Shown: positions 6,610 to 16,024 of the stretch, piece by piece | Layout of the letters: each line of letters starts with the position of its first letter | How positions within the stretch are numbered: the stretch's first letter is position 1 | NCBI GenBank assembly: GCA_052115395.1 | Contig: JBFRGO010000001.1 | DNA: 64,000 bases | Source: Noviluteimonas sp052115395 | GTDB taxonomy: Bacteria; Pseudomonadota; Gammaproteobacteria; Xanthomonadales; Xanthomonadaceae | Direction: 5' to 3' (one strand) | Notes under the pieces: generated by a model | What the model was told of the DNA's origin: nothing | Databases searched by the model: none | Seen by the model: the letters and a program-made list of their open reading frames with translations, nothing else | Position numbers and translations under genes: made by a program

Positions 6610-9429
6610 ATGAACGCCCATTCGAACCTGCGCTTCCTCGACGCACCGGGGTCAGTCGCAGCCTTGATGCGCGACCACGATTGGAGCCGCTCGCCGCTCG
6701 GACCGCCCGATCGCTGGCCGCAATCGCTGCGCAGCGTCGTGAGCCTGATGCTGCGGTCGGAGTTCCCGATGTTCGTGGCCTGGGGGCCGGCGCTCGGGTT
6801 TCTCTACAACGATGCCTACGCCGAAGTGCTCGGCGCCAAGCATCCCTTCGCGCTCGGGCGGCCGTTCGAGGAAATCTGGTCGGAAATCTGGGACGACGTC
6901 GGCCCGCTGGCGCACCGGGCGCTGGCCGGTGAATCGGTGTACATGGAAAACCTGCCGCTGATGATGCGGCGCAAGGGCTACGACGAATCGACGTGGTTCA
7001 CGTTCTCCTACTCCCCGGTCATCGACGAGAAGGGCGATGTCGCCGGCATGTTCTGCACCTGCACGGAGACCACCGCGGGCGTCACCGCCGAGCGCACGCG
7101 CGTCGCGCAGATGCAGCGGCTGATGTCCCTCTTCGAACAGGCGCCGGGCTTCGTCGCGGTCACGCGCGGGCACGACCATGTGTACGAGATCGCGAATCCG
7201 GCCTACCTGGAGTTCGTCGGGAAGGAGCGCATCGTCGGCATGTCGGTGCGCACCGCGCTGCCGGAACTGGACCAGAAGTTCATCGACCAGCTCACGCAGG
7301 TCTTCGAGACCGGGCAGCCGTATATCGGGCGCCGCATTCCCGTCGGCCTGCGTCGCGGGCACGAGGGCGACATCGAAGACCGCATCGTCGACTTCGTGTT
7401 CCAGCCCATCGTCGACGACCACGGACGGGTCGACGGCATCTTCATCCAGGGCACCGACATGACCGACCACGCCCTCGCCGAACGCCAGGTGGAAACCGAA
7501 CGCCTGCGCCTGGATGCGGTCGTGGAATCCCTGCCCTCCGGTGTCGCGCTCGCCAGTCCCGAAGGCGTGATCACGCGCGTGAACGCAGCCAATCGCGAGC
7601 TATGGGGCATGCAGCCGACGACCGGTGCGCTGTCTGCCTATCGCACGCGCCAGGGTTGGTGGGCAGACGACTCCGCGCGCCGAGGGGAAGCCCTGGACGA
7701 CGAGGACTGGGCGCTGGCACGCGCGCTGCGGGGCGAAGTCGTGCGCGGCGACATCGTGGAGATCGCCCCGTTCGACGACCATCCGCGGCGCACCGTGCTG
7801 ATGCAGGCGCGGCCTGTTCGCCTGGAGGGCGGCAGCCTGGCCGGCGCGGTGGTCGTGCAGACCGACATCAGCGACCGCGTGCGCGCCGAAACGGATTTGC
7901 GCGCGAGCGAAGCGCGCTTCCGCACGATGACCAATGCGATGCCGCAGATGGTGTGGTCGGCGTTGCCCGATGGTTACAACGACTATTACAACCAGCAGTG
8001 GTACGACTTCACCGGCCTGGTCGCGGGGAAGTCGGAGGGCGATCGATGGGCCGACGTGCTGCATCCCGACGATCTGGAACGCGCCTGGTCGCGTTGGCGC
8101 CGCAGCCTGGACTCGGGCGAGGATTACGAAGTCCAGATTCGCCTCCGCCATCACTCCGGCAGTTACCGCTGGGTGCTGGCGCGTGCGGTCCCGGTGCGCG
8201 GCGACGACGGCACGATCCTGCACTGGCTCGGCACGGCCACCGACATCCACGAACAACGCGTCGCACAGGAATCCCTGGAGCGCAGCGAACGCGCCCTGCG
8301 CGACGCCGACCAGCGCAAGGACGAATTCCTCGCGATGCTCGCGCATGAACTGCGCAATCCGCTGGCGCCCATCGGCACGGCGTCGCAGTTGTTGATGTTG
8401 TCCTCCGACCCGACGCGCGTGCGCGCCGCGGGCGAAGTCATCGCGCGACAGGTGCGGCACATGACCGAGCTGGTCGACGACCTGCTCGATGTCTCGCGCG
8501 TCACGCGGGGCCTGGTCCACCTGGACATGGAAACGGTCGACCTGAAGTCGATCGTGACCAGCGCGATCGAACAAGTGCGCGCGCTCATCGACGCGCGCGG
8601 CCACGCCCTGCGCACGCGCCTGCCGGCGGGCCGCATGTGGGTGAACGGCGATCGCACGCGCCTGGTGCAGATCCTCGCCAACCTGTTGAACAACGCCGCC
8701 AAGTACACGCCCGAAGGCGGCGAGATCCATTTGGTCGCCGACGTGGTGCAAGACCAGGTGCGCGTTTGCATCCGCGACAACGGGCAAGGCATCGAGCCGG
8801 GTTTGCTGCCGAAGATCTTCGATCTGTTCACGCAGGCCGATCGTTCACCCGATCGCACGCAGGGCGGGCTCGGTATCGGCTTGGCGCTCGTGCGGAGCCT
8901 GGTGGTGTTGCACGGTGGTTCGATCACGGCCGACAGCAAAGGCAGGAATCAGGGCGCGGCCTTCACCGTCTCCCTGCCGCAGGCGCAACCGCCGGTGTTC
9001 GAAGCCCATCGCCCGATCGATCCGGCGACGCACGCGGGTGTCGGGTTGGACGTCGTGGTCGTCGACGACAACGTCGACGCAGCGGAAACCCTGCAAGTGC
9101 TGCTGCAGGCGATGGGACATCGCGCACGCGTCTTCCATCGCGCGCGCGATGCCTACGAATCGATCGTGGCGCAGCCGCCGGACGTGGCCTTCCTCGACAT
9201 CGGGCTGCCCGACATCACCGGGCACGAACTCGCGCGCAGCATCCGCGAACGCCTCGGCCCACGCACCGGCGTGCTCGCGGCGCTGTCGGGTTACGGGCAA
9301 CCGCAGGACCACGCGGCCTCGCGCGAGGCCGGGCTCGACTTCCACCTGGTCAAGCCCATCGACCACGTGATGATGATGGACGTGCTGGCGCGGGCGACCG
9401 AATTGGCTGGCGCGCAGAAACGCGCGTAA
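6610..9429 (+). CDS. PAS-domain hybrid histidine kinase
   Basis: The roughly 939-residue cytosolic sensor kinase has no signal peptide or transmembrane helix. Several PAS/PAC-like domains fill residues ~1-560. HisKA follows with DEFLAMLAHELRNPLAP (phosphorylated His near 579). HATPase_c shows NLLNNAAKYTPEGG, DNGQGIEPG and GGLGIGLALV. A C-terminal receiver has VVDDNVDAAE, LDIGLPD (Asp near 863) and the conserved Lys in LVKPID. An in-frame GTG at 6589 is an alternative start; a CATAAT -10-like hexamer at 6578-6583 favours the ATG. No separate regulator is adjacent, so its partner must be encoded elsewhere. Confidence 0.9.
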   Translation: MNAHSNLRFLDAPGSVAALMRDHDWSRSPLGPPDRWPQSLRSVVSLMLRSEFPMFVAWGPALGFLYNDAYAEVLGAKHPFALGRPFEEIWSEIWDDVGPLAHRALAGESVYMENLPLMMRRKGYDESTWFTFSYSPVIDEKGDVAGMFCTCTETTAGVTAERTRVAQMQRLMSLFEQAPGFVAVTRGHDHVYEIANPAYLEFVGKERIVGMSVRTALPELDQKFIDQLTQVFETGQPYIGRRIPVGLRRGHEGDIEDRIVDFVFQPIVDDHGRVDGIFIQGTDMTDHALAERQVETERLRLDAVVESLPSGVALASPEGVITRVNAANRELWGMQPTTGALSAYRTRQGWWADDSARRGEALDDEDWALARALRGEVVRGDIVEIAPFDDHPRRTVLMQARPVRLEGGSLAGAVVVQTDISDRVRAETDLRASEARFRTMTNAMPQMVWSALPDGYNDYYNQQWYDFTGLVAGKSEGDRWADVLHPDDLERAWSRWRRSLDSGEDYEVQIRLRHHSGSYRWVLARAVPVRGDDGTILHWLGTATDIHEQRVAQESLERSERALRDADQRKDEFLAMLAHELRNPLAPIGTASQLLMLSSDPTRVRAAGEVIARQVRHMTELVDDLLDVSRVTRGLVHLDMETVDLKSIVTSAIEQVRALIDARGHALRTRLPAGRMWVNGDRTRLVQILANLLNNAAKYTPEGGEIHLVADVVQDQVRVCIRDNGQGIEPGLLPKIFDLFTQADRSPDRTQGGLGIGLALVRSLVVLHGGSITADSKGRNQGAAFTVSLPQAQPPVFEAHRPIDPATHAGVGLDVVVVDDNVDAAETLQVLLQAMGHRARVFHRARDAYESIVAQPPDVAFLDIGLPDITGHELARSIRERLGPRTGVLAALSGYGQPQDHAASREAGLDFHLVKPIDHVMMMDVLARATELAGAQKRA

Positions 9430-9441
9430 GGCGAGCGGCGC

Positions 9442-10460
<1,019 letters not shown>

Positions 10461-10464
<4 letters not shown>

Positions 10465-11339
10465 TACCGCTCCTCCACGTACTTGTAGGGGTACTTGGGA
10501 TCGACGTAGCCGTGCGGCTTCTGCCGCTTCGGGAACTTGATCTTCTCACGCGGCAGGTCTTCGTAGTGCACGTGGTCGAGCAGGTGGCGGATGATGTTGA
10601 GGCGCGCGCGGCGCTTGTCGTCGGTGCGCGCGACGTACCACGGCGCCTGGCCGCTGTCGGTGGCGGTGAACATCTCGTCGCGCGCGCGCGAGTAGTCGTA
10701 CCAGCGGCTGAAGGATTTCATGTCCATCGGCGACAGCTTCCAGATCTTGCGCGCATCCTCCGCACGATCCTTCAATCGCTTGGTCTGCTCTTCTTCGCTC
10801 ACCTCGAGCCAGTATTTGAGCAACTGCACGCCGGAGTGGACGATCGCCAATTCCACCATCGGCACCATCGCCAGGAACTGCTGCACGTGGGCTTCGTCGG
10901 TGAATCCCATCACGCGCTCCACGCCCGCGCGGTTGTACCAGCTGCGATCGAAGATCACGATCTCGCCCGCGGCCGGCAGGTGCTTGATGTAACGCTGCAG
11001 GTACATCTGCGATTTCTCGCGCTCGGTGGGCGCGGGCAGCGCGACCACGCGGAACACGCGCGGGCTGACGCGGTCGGTGATCGCCTTGATCGTGCCACCC
11101 TTGCCCGCGCCATCGCGGCCTTCGAACAGGATGCAGATCTTCAGGCCCTTGGCGACGACCCAGCGCTGCAGTTTCACGAGCTCCACGTGCAACTTGTCGA
11201 GCTCTTCCTCGTACTCCTTCGCTTTCATCTTGCCGGGCGGCGCGGCGCCCTCGCCTTCGGCGACGGCTGCGTGCTTCGCCGCAGCGCGCGGCGGTCTCGC
11301 GACTTTTTTCGTCGCGCTCTTTTTCGTGGTGCGTGTCAT
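10461..11339 (-). CDS. ppk2: Polyphosphate kinase 2 (PPK2 family)
   Basis: The 292-residue enzyme transfers phosphate between inorganic polyphosphate and nucleoside diphosphates. Walker A is at residues ~74-82 (GRDGAGKGG), Walker B-like FDRSWYNRAGVE near 150, and the lid has basic residues (KRLKDRAEDARKIWKLS). Residues 1-40 are a Lys/Arg/Ala-rich tail, perhaps for polyanion binding. The length fits single-domain PPK2; which subclass and preferred direction cannot be decided by eye. The start overlaps the SulP stop by ATGA and the stop overlaps the deacetylase start, so all three are coupled. Confidence 0.93.
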
Positions 11340-12985
11340 GGGGATGACTCCGTTACGGTTGCCATCGGCGGCTGCAACGCCTGCACCGCCATTTCGAGAT
11401 TGAAGAACATGCGCCCCTGGCCCAGCGTTTCGTCCAGCGGGGAACGGCGCACCATCGCGAGCGCCTCCGGCAGCAGGCCGACGAGCACGACCTGGATGCC
11501 CGCCTCGCGCATGCGCCGCTCCCCTGCGATCAGCGCCTGCAGTGCCGAGTACTCGATGTCGAACACGCCCGACATGTCGATCGCGACGACCTTCGGGTGG
11601 TACTCCGCGACCAGGGCCTGGAAGCGCTCGGCAAGGCGATCGGTGTTGAGGAAGAACAGCCGTCCCTCGGGCCGCAGCAACAACAGGTCCGGGAAGGTTT
11701 CGTCATCGGGATGCTCCGGGGAAATCGGCCGGAACACATTGGTCCCGCGCTTGCGCCGCAGCACATGCAGGCGCGGATTCGTCGCCTGCTGGCTCAGCGC
11801 GACGAGCGAGACGATGATCGCGACGATGATGCCCTTCAGCGTGCCGAGCAGCATCACGCCTGCGAAAGCCACCAGCGCCCAGATGAATTCGACGCGGCGG
11901 ATGCGCAGGATGTCGCGGAAGTCTTCCAGCTTGAACAGGCCGACCGAGTACACGATCACCAGGCCCGCGAGCGTGGCCTGCGGCATGCGCGCGATCAGCG
12001 GCGCGAGCCACAGCATCGTGACCAGCGCCGTGGCTGCGGTGACCAGGCCGGCGGCTTGCGAGGACGCGCCCGCGCGCCGGTTTACCGCGGTCTGCGACAT
12101 GCCACCGCCCGCAGGCATCGCACCGAAGAACGCGCCGACGGCGTTGCCCGCGCCGGTCGCGATCAACTCGCGATCGGGCCGCGGCGATGGTTCGTCCTGT
12201 CCCTGGAATGCGCGCGCGACGGCGATGGTCTCGGTGAAACTCATCAACGCGATGCCCAGTGCCGCCGGCCACAGCGCCTGCACCAGGTGCAGGTCGGGCA
12301 TCGTGAGGTGCGGCAGGCCGCCGGGAATCGCGCCCACCAGGTCGATGCCGAAACGCTCCCACGCGAACAACGCGGAACAGGCGATGGCCAGCGCGACCGC
12401 GATCAGGGGCGCGGGCCATCGGGGCCTGACGTGTTCGAGCGTCGTCAGCAACACGATGGTGCCCAGTCCGACCGCGAGCGTCGGCCACGACACGTGCCCC
12501 AACCCGCGCACGATCTGCCCGATGTTGTGCACGAAGCCCGCCTTCTCGAAATGCAGGCCGAGCAACTTGGGCACCTGGTCCACGATGATCACCACCGCGA
12601 TGCCCGCCTTGAACCCCACCAGCACGGGCGTGGAGATGAAGCTCGCGACGAAGCCCAGGCGTAGCACGGCTGCAAGCATCAAGGCCACGCCGACGAGCAA
12701 AGCCAATGTCGCCGTCGCGGCGAGCAGTTGCGAGGGATCGCCATCGGGCACGACCTGCGACAACTCCGCGCCGGTGAGGATCGCGATGGTGGTGGTCGTG
12801 CTGACCGACAAGGGCCGCGACGTACCGAGGAAGGCATACACCGCCATCGGCACCAGGACGGTGTACAGACCCACTTCCACCGGGAGCCCGGCGATGGTCG
12901 CGTAGGCCATCGCTTTCGGAATGACCACCGCCGCCGTCACCAACCCGGCGACGACGTCCTCGCGCAACCTGAGACCGGCGAACAT
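11336..12985 (-). CDS. SulP-family anion transporter with C-terminal STAS domain
   Basis: The 549-residue protein opens with the SulP signature LREDVVAGLVTAAVVIPKAMAYATIAGLPVEVGLYT, continues through about 10-14 hydrophobic helices, and ends with a STAS domain (residues ~430-540; VVAIDMSGVFDIEYSALQAL). SulP proteins carry sulfate, bicarbonate or other anions across the inner membrane; the substrate is not evident. It overlaps ppk2 by ATGA and follows the 92-residue gene by 7 bp. Placement between CHAD and PPK2 genes hints at an anion, perhaps phosphate-linked, role, but that is only inference. Confidence 0.9.
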   Translation of the reverse strand: MFAGLRLREDVVAGLVTAAVVIPKAMAYATIAGLPVEVGLYTVLVPMAVYAFLGTSRPLSVSTTTTIAILTGAELSQVVPDGDPSQLLAATATLALLVGVALMLAAVLRLGFVASFISTPVLVGFKAGIAVVIIVDQVPKLLGLHFEKAGFVHNIGQIVRGLGHVSWPTLAVGLGTIVLLTTLEHVRPRWPAPLIAVALAIACSALFAWERFGIDLVGAIPGGLPHLTMPDLHLVQALWPAALGIALMSFTETIAVARAFQGQDEPSPRPDRELIATGAGNAVGAFFGAMPAGGGMSQTAVNRRAGASSQAAGLVTAATALVTMLWLAPLIARMPQATLAGLVIVYSVGLFKLEDFRDILRIRRVEFIWALVAFAGVMLLGTLKGIIVAIIVSLVALSQQATNPRLHVLRRKRGTNVFRPISPEHPDDETFPDLLLLRPEGRLFFLNTDRLAERFQALVAEYHPKVVAIDMSGVFDIEYSALQALIAGERRMREAGIQVVLVGLLPEALAMVRRSPLDETLGQGRMFFNLEMAVQALQPPMATVTESSP

Positions 12986-12992
12986 GCGCGCC

Positions 12993-13271
12993 TCACGCGC
13001 CCTTCTGTTCGTTTTCGAGCGCCTTGCGCATGATCTGCCCGTACAGGTCGATCAGTCGACCCGCGAGCGAATGCAGTTCCGGATGCTGCACGACGAAACT
13101 CGTGCTGCGATTGGCGTCCTCGAGCATCTGCTTGAGGAAGGCGATGTCTTCCTCGCGCAGGCGCTCGCCCTGATCCATGCGTTTGTCCAGCGCCAACGCG
13201 CGCGGCAGGCGCTGCTCGATCAGGCGGTCGATCAGGGCCTGGCTGGTGGCAGCATCCAACTTGTCGGACAT
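12993..13271 (-). CDS. Small helical protein of unknown function
   Basis: The chosen ATG at 13271 has GGAGGGT about 4 bases upstream and gives a 92-residue acidic, predicted all-helical protein (MSDKLDAATSQAL...). No Cys, signal peptide or recognised domain is seen; a longer frame to 13313 lacks a ribosome site. It sits 7 bp upstream of the SulP gene and 103 bp downstream of the SpoIIAA-like gene, so it probably belongs to the same transcript. I do not recognise the family. Confidence 0.65.
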   Translation of the reverse strand: MSDKLDAATSQALIDRLIEQRLPRALALDKRMDQGERLREEDIAFLKQMLEDANRSTSFVVQHPELHSLAGRLIDLYGQIMRKALENEQKGA

Positions 13272-13374
13272 GCCGACCCTCCGGAGTTCGGCCCTGTCGT
13301 GCAATGGCAACACTCGGCCGCGGGGGAATCCATTGGACTTCGGGCCAACTCGCCTGGCTCGGCAGTGGCGGCGT

Positions 13375-13737
13375 TTAGCTTTCCAGCCACGCGACGGCCG
13401 CGCGGTGGCTGTTGAAGCGTCGCACCGGGTAGCCGATGTCCTTGGCGATCGATTCGGTGGGGACGGCGTGGAACTCCGGCGGATTCACCAGCGCGACGCG
13501 ACACCGTTGCAGGTAGGGCTCGCTGCGCAAGCGCGCTTCCAGGGCCTGGAACGTCGCGGGGGACGGCGCATGCACCCAGGCCTTCGAGTAGTCGACCAGG
13601 ATGCCCGTCAGGCCATGTTCGACGAGCAGCGGGAACACGGCCTCCATGACGTCGATGCGGTCCTGGAAACTGACGGGGCCACGAAAGATGATTTCGAGTC
13701 GTCCCTGCGCCTCGAGGATGCGGATGTCCCGTTCCAC
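13375..13737 (-). CDS. SpoIIAA/STAS-like small protein
   Basis: The 120-residue protein starts at a GTG only 2 bp after the CHAD gene stop. Its pattern, an N-terminal strand (IRILEAQGRLEIIFRGPVSF), a central GILVDYSKAWVHAPSPATFQ and a C-terminal FNSHRAAVAWLES, resembles SpoIIAA-like/STAS proteins, where a final hydrophobic-x-AxxWL helix is typical. A cytosolic regulator or lipid/anion-binding role is possible. The assignment is by fold pattern only. Confidence 0.65.
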   Translation of the reverse strand: MERDIRILEAQGRLEIIFRGPVSFQDRIDVMEAVFPLLVEHGLTGILVDYSKAWVHAPSPATFQALEARLRSEPYLQRCRVALVNPPEFHAVPTESIAKDIGYPVRRFNSHRAAVAWLES

Positions 13738-13739
13738 GA

Positions 13740-14501
13740 TCAGCGACCCCTGCCCGCTGCGTCGCGCGTCGGGTCGGCCAGGCGACGCAGGAGCTTTTGC
13801 AGGACCGCTTCGTCATGGCGCTGGCCGAGCCGATCGCCGAGCTTCTGCAATGACCGTGTTTTGGATTCGACGGAATGCTTCGTCGCCTTCTTCGCCACGT
13901 CCGGCGCGAATTGCGCGAGCGCTTCGAGCTGCATGCGCAACCTGCGCACACGACGACGCCAACGGTGGAGGTTCTGCATCGACGGATCGGCTTTCGCACG
14001 CCGCCTGGCCTGGTCGACACGCCGTCGACTGCGCTTGAGCGCCGATCGCAGGTCCGCGGCGTTCAGCGTCTGCCATGGCAGGGCCGCCAGCGCGCGTGCA
14101 ACGCGCTCAACGCGCGCGCGGCGCAACTGGAATCCGGGATCTGTCACGAGCGCGCGCTGGATCAACACGTCACGCCGGCGACGCAGGCAAACGACGACCG
14201 GCGACCATGCTTCCTTCGCGCCCTGCTTGCCCAGGCGCTGCGCGGTGAGGACCGCGACGTGCGCATCGCGTAGCGCGGAAAGACTGTCGCCGACACGCTT
14301 CAGGACGTGGTCGCTGCCTTCCACGTCCACGAATGCCAGCAGCGAAAGCAAGGCGCGCAGGCGCCGAATCGCCTTGCGCGCACTGTGGATCGAGGTGTGC
14401 ACGCGACGTTGCGACGAGAGCGTGCGCAGGAGCGACCGACACGACTTCATGGCCATGGCCCGTGCTGCATTGCCGAGATCCGGGGAATTGCTGGGTGGCA
14501 T
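13740..14501 (-). CDS. CHAD-domain protein (polyphosphate-binding type)
   Basis: The 253-residue, very Arg/Lys/His-rich helical protein shows the CHAD hallmarks: HSARKAIRRLRALLSLL near residue 40 and LHRWRRRVRRLRMQLEAL near residue 190. CHAD domains bind polyphosphate through conserved His and basic residues lining a central pore. It starts at the ATG at 14501 and is the first gene of the apparent operon that contains ppk2, so it may tether or sense polyphosphate for that module. It is divergent from the lipoprotein gene at 14590. Confidence 0.85.
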   Translation of the reverse strand: MPPSNSPDLGNAARAMAMKSCRSLLRTLSSQRRVHTSIHSARKAIRRLRALLSLLAFVDVEGSDHVLKRVGDSLSALRDAHVAVLTAQRLGKQGAKEAWSPVVVCLRRRRDVLIQRALVTDPGFQLRRARVERVARALAALPWQTLNAADLRSALKRSRRRVDQARRRAKADPSMQNLHRWRRRVRRLRMQLEALAQFAPDVAKKATKHSVESKTRSLQKLGDRLGQRHDEAVLQKLLRRLADPTRDAAGRGR

Positions 14502-14589
14502 CTTGGACCGCGGCGGCTCGCCTGCCTCGGCGGTGGGAGGGCGAAGTTCCTAGAATACGCCGCCGACCGATTCGAAGGACCACCACCCC

Positions 14590-15045
14590 ATGCCTCCGCG
14601 CCGACATGCCGCCTTCGTCGTCTTGCTCGCGCTCTGCGGCTGTGTCTCCCGCGGCGAGGCGCTCGGCACCGGGAACGCCCCTCCGCAAATGCTGGTCGGT
14701 GACTTCGTCGACGACTACGGCATCACGTATCGCATCTCCGCGCAGGACTGGCATCAACGACCCGGCACACACTATCGCGTGGTCGCATGGCATCCGGATG
14801 CGCGCTACCTGGTCGCGCAAAACGATGCGGGCAACGCGAGCGACGCCGGCCTGTGGACGCGCATCGACTGGGTCGCCCTGCCCGGCATGCCACCGTACGC
14901 GTGGGGGTTTTGCCTGAGCGCCTACAACGCACCCACGCAAGCCGACGCGGAGCGCACCACCGTCGCGCGTCGCGATGCACCGAAGACCGGTTGCAATGGC
15001 TTCCCGTTTTCGCGGATGCGGCGCGTGGGCGCAGGCGGGGACTGA
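14590..15045 (+). CDS. Small putative lipoprotein
   Basis: The 151-residue product begins with a short signal peptide and a lipobox-like LCGC at residues ~15-18, so it is probably lipid-anchored in the envelope. The mature part contains LVGDFVDDYGITYRISAQDWHQ and ends in an Arg-rich tail with two further cysteines (WGFCLSAYN, KTGCNGFPF). No family is recognised; it looks like a lineage-specific protein. It is 70 bp upstream of the alpha/beta hydrolase gene on the same strand. Confidence 0.7.
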   Translation: MPPRRHAAFVVLLALCGCVSRGEALGTGNAPPQMLVGDFVDDYGITYRISAQDWHQRPGTHYRVVAWHPDARYLVAQNDAGNASDAGLWTRIDWVALPGMPPYAWGFCLSAYNAPTQADAERTTVARRDAPKTGCNGFPFSRMRRVGAGGD

Positions 15046-15088
15046 AGGCGCCAGCGGACGATCAGCGGACGCGCGATGACTACGCTCG

Positions 15089-15112
15089 CGGCTCCTCATC
15101 CAACGGGAGCCG
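15089..15112 (+). other. Inverted repeat covering the ribosome site of the 15116 hydrolase
   Basis: CGGCTCC (15089-15095) and GGAGCCG (15106-15112) form a perfect 7-bp stem with a 10-base loop. The stem includes most of the GGGAG Shine-Dalgarno sequence 6 bases before the ATG at 15116. In the mRNA it could limit ribosome access. Whether it folds or matters is not known. Confidence 0.4.
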
Positions 15113-15115
15113 ACC

Positions 15116-16024
15116 ATGGCGATCTTCGATTCCATCCGCACCTTGTTCGCCGATGACGATCCGGCACCGACCGTCGTCCTCTTCAATCATTCCCGGCCGC
15201 GCGCGCGCGGTCCGGTGTTCGTCTGCCTGCCGGCGATGGGGGTTGCCGCAAGTTTCTACACGCCATTCGCCGAAGCGCTCGCGCAAGCGGCGGGCGGCGT
15301 GGCGGTGCTGGCCGATCTGCGCGGACAGGGCGACAGTGCGGCGCTGGCACGACATGGCGCGCGATTCGGTTATCGGGAGATCGTCGAGCAAGACCTCCCG
15401 TCGTTGATCCGTGCGATCGCCGCGCAGTTTCCGGGTCGGCCCATTTATCTGGTCGGCCATAGCCTGGGCGGTCAACTCGGCAGTCTCGCCGCCGTCCATG
15501 CATCGCGCGCCCTCGCAGGTTTGATCTTGGTGGCGAGCGGCACCGCGCACCATCGCGCGTGGCCGGACGCCCTGCGTTTGCGCGCGCGCGTCACGGTGCA
15601 GGCCGTGCGAATGGCGGCTGCGTTGCTGCCCTGGTATCCGGGCCGACTGCTGGGCTTCGGCGGCGATCAGCCGCGTCGATTGATGGCCGATTGGAGCGAC
15701 AACGCCCGCACCGGCCGGTATCGCTTCGCCGGCAGTAGAATCGATTACGAGGAGGCGATGCATGACCTCGTGTTGCCCGTGTTGTCGGTCGAACTTCGCG
15801 GCGATCCCGTGGCGCCGACGGGCGCGATGACCGAACTGCTCGCCAAGCTCGCCTCCTGCGCGATCGACCGTCGGCAGATCGACGGCGTTACCGCCGACGC
15901 GCCGTGGCGGCGCCACTTTTCCTGGGCGCGCAGCCCGGACGCGGTGGTCGCTGAAATCATCGACTGGCTGTGCGCGCAATCGCGCCGAGCGCATGTCGAA
16001 CGTCGCGAACGGGCCGCTGCATGA
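15116..16024 (+). CDS. Alpha/beta-fold hydrolase
   Basis: The 302-residue protein has VFVCLPAMGVAASFYTPFAEAL (oxyanion region), VLADLRGQGDS, and the nucleophile elbow GHSLGG near residue 115. No signal peptide is seen, so it is cytosolic. This resembles COG4757-like hydrolases or lysophospholipase-type esterases; the substrate is unknown. Its stop overlaps the next start by ATGA, so it is translationally coupled to a regulator that itself carries a hydrolase domain, suggesting both act on, or sense, related ligands. Confidence 0.85.
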   Translation: MAIFDSIRTLFADDDPAPTVVLFNHSRPRARGPVFVCLPAMGVAASFYTPFAEALAQAAGGVAVLADLRGQGDSAALARHGARFGYREIVEQDLPSLIRAIAAQFPGRPIYLVGHSLGGQLGSLAAVHASRALAGLILVASGTAHHRAWPDALRLRARVTVQAVRMAAALLPWYPGRLLGFGGDQPRRLMADWSDNARTGRYRFAGSRIDYEEAMHDLVLPVLSVELRGDPVAPTGAMTELLAKLASCAIDRRQIDGVTADAPWRRHFSWARSPDAVVAEIIDWLCAQSRRAHVERRERAAA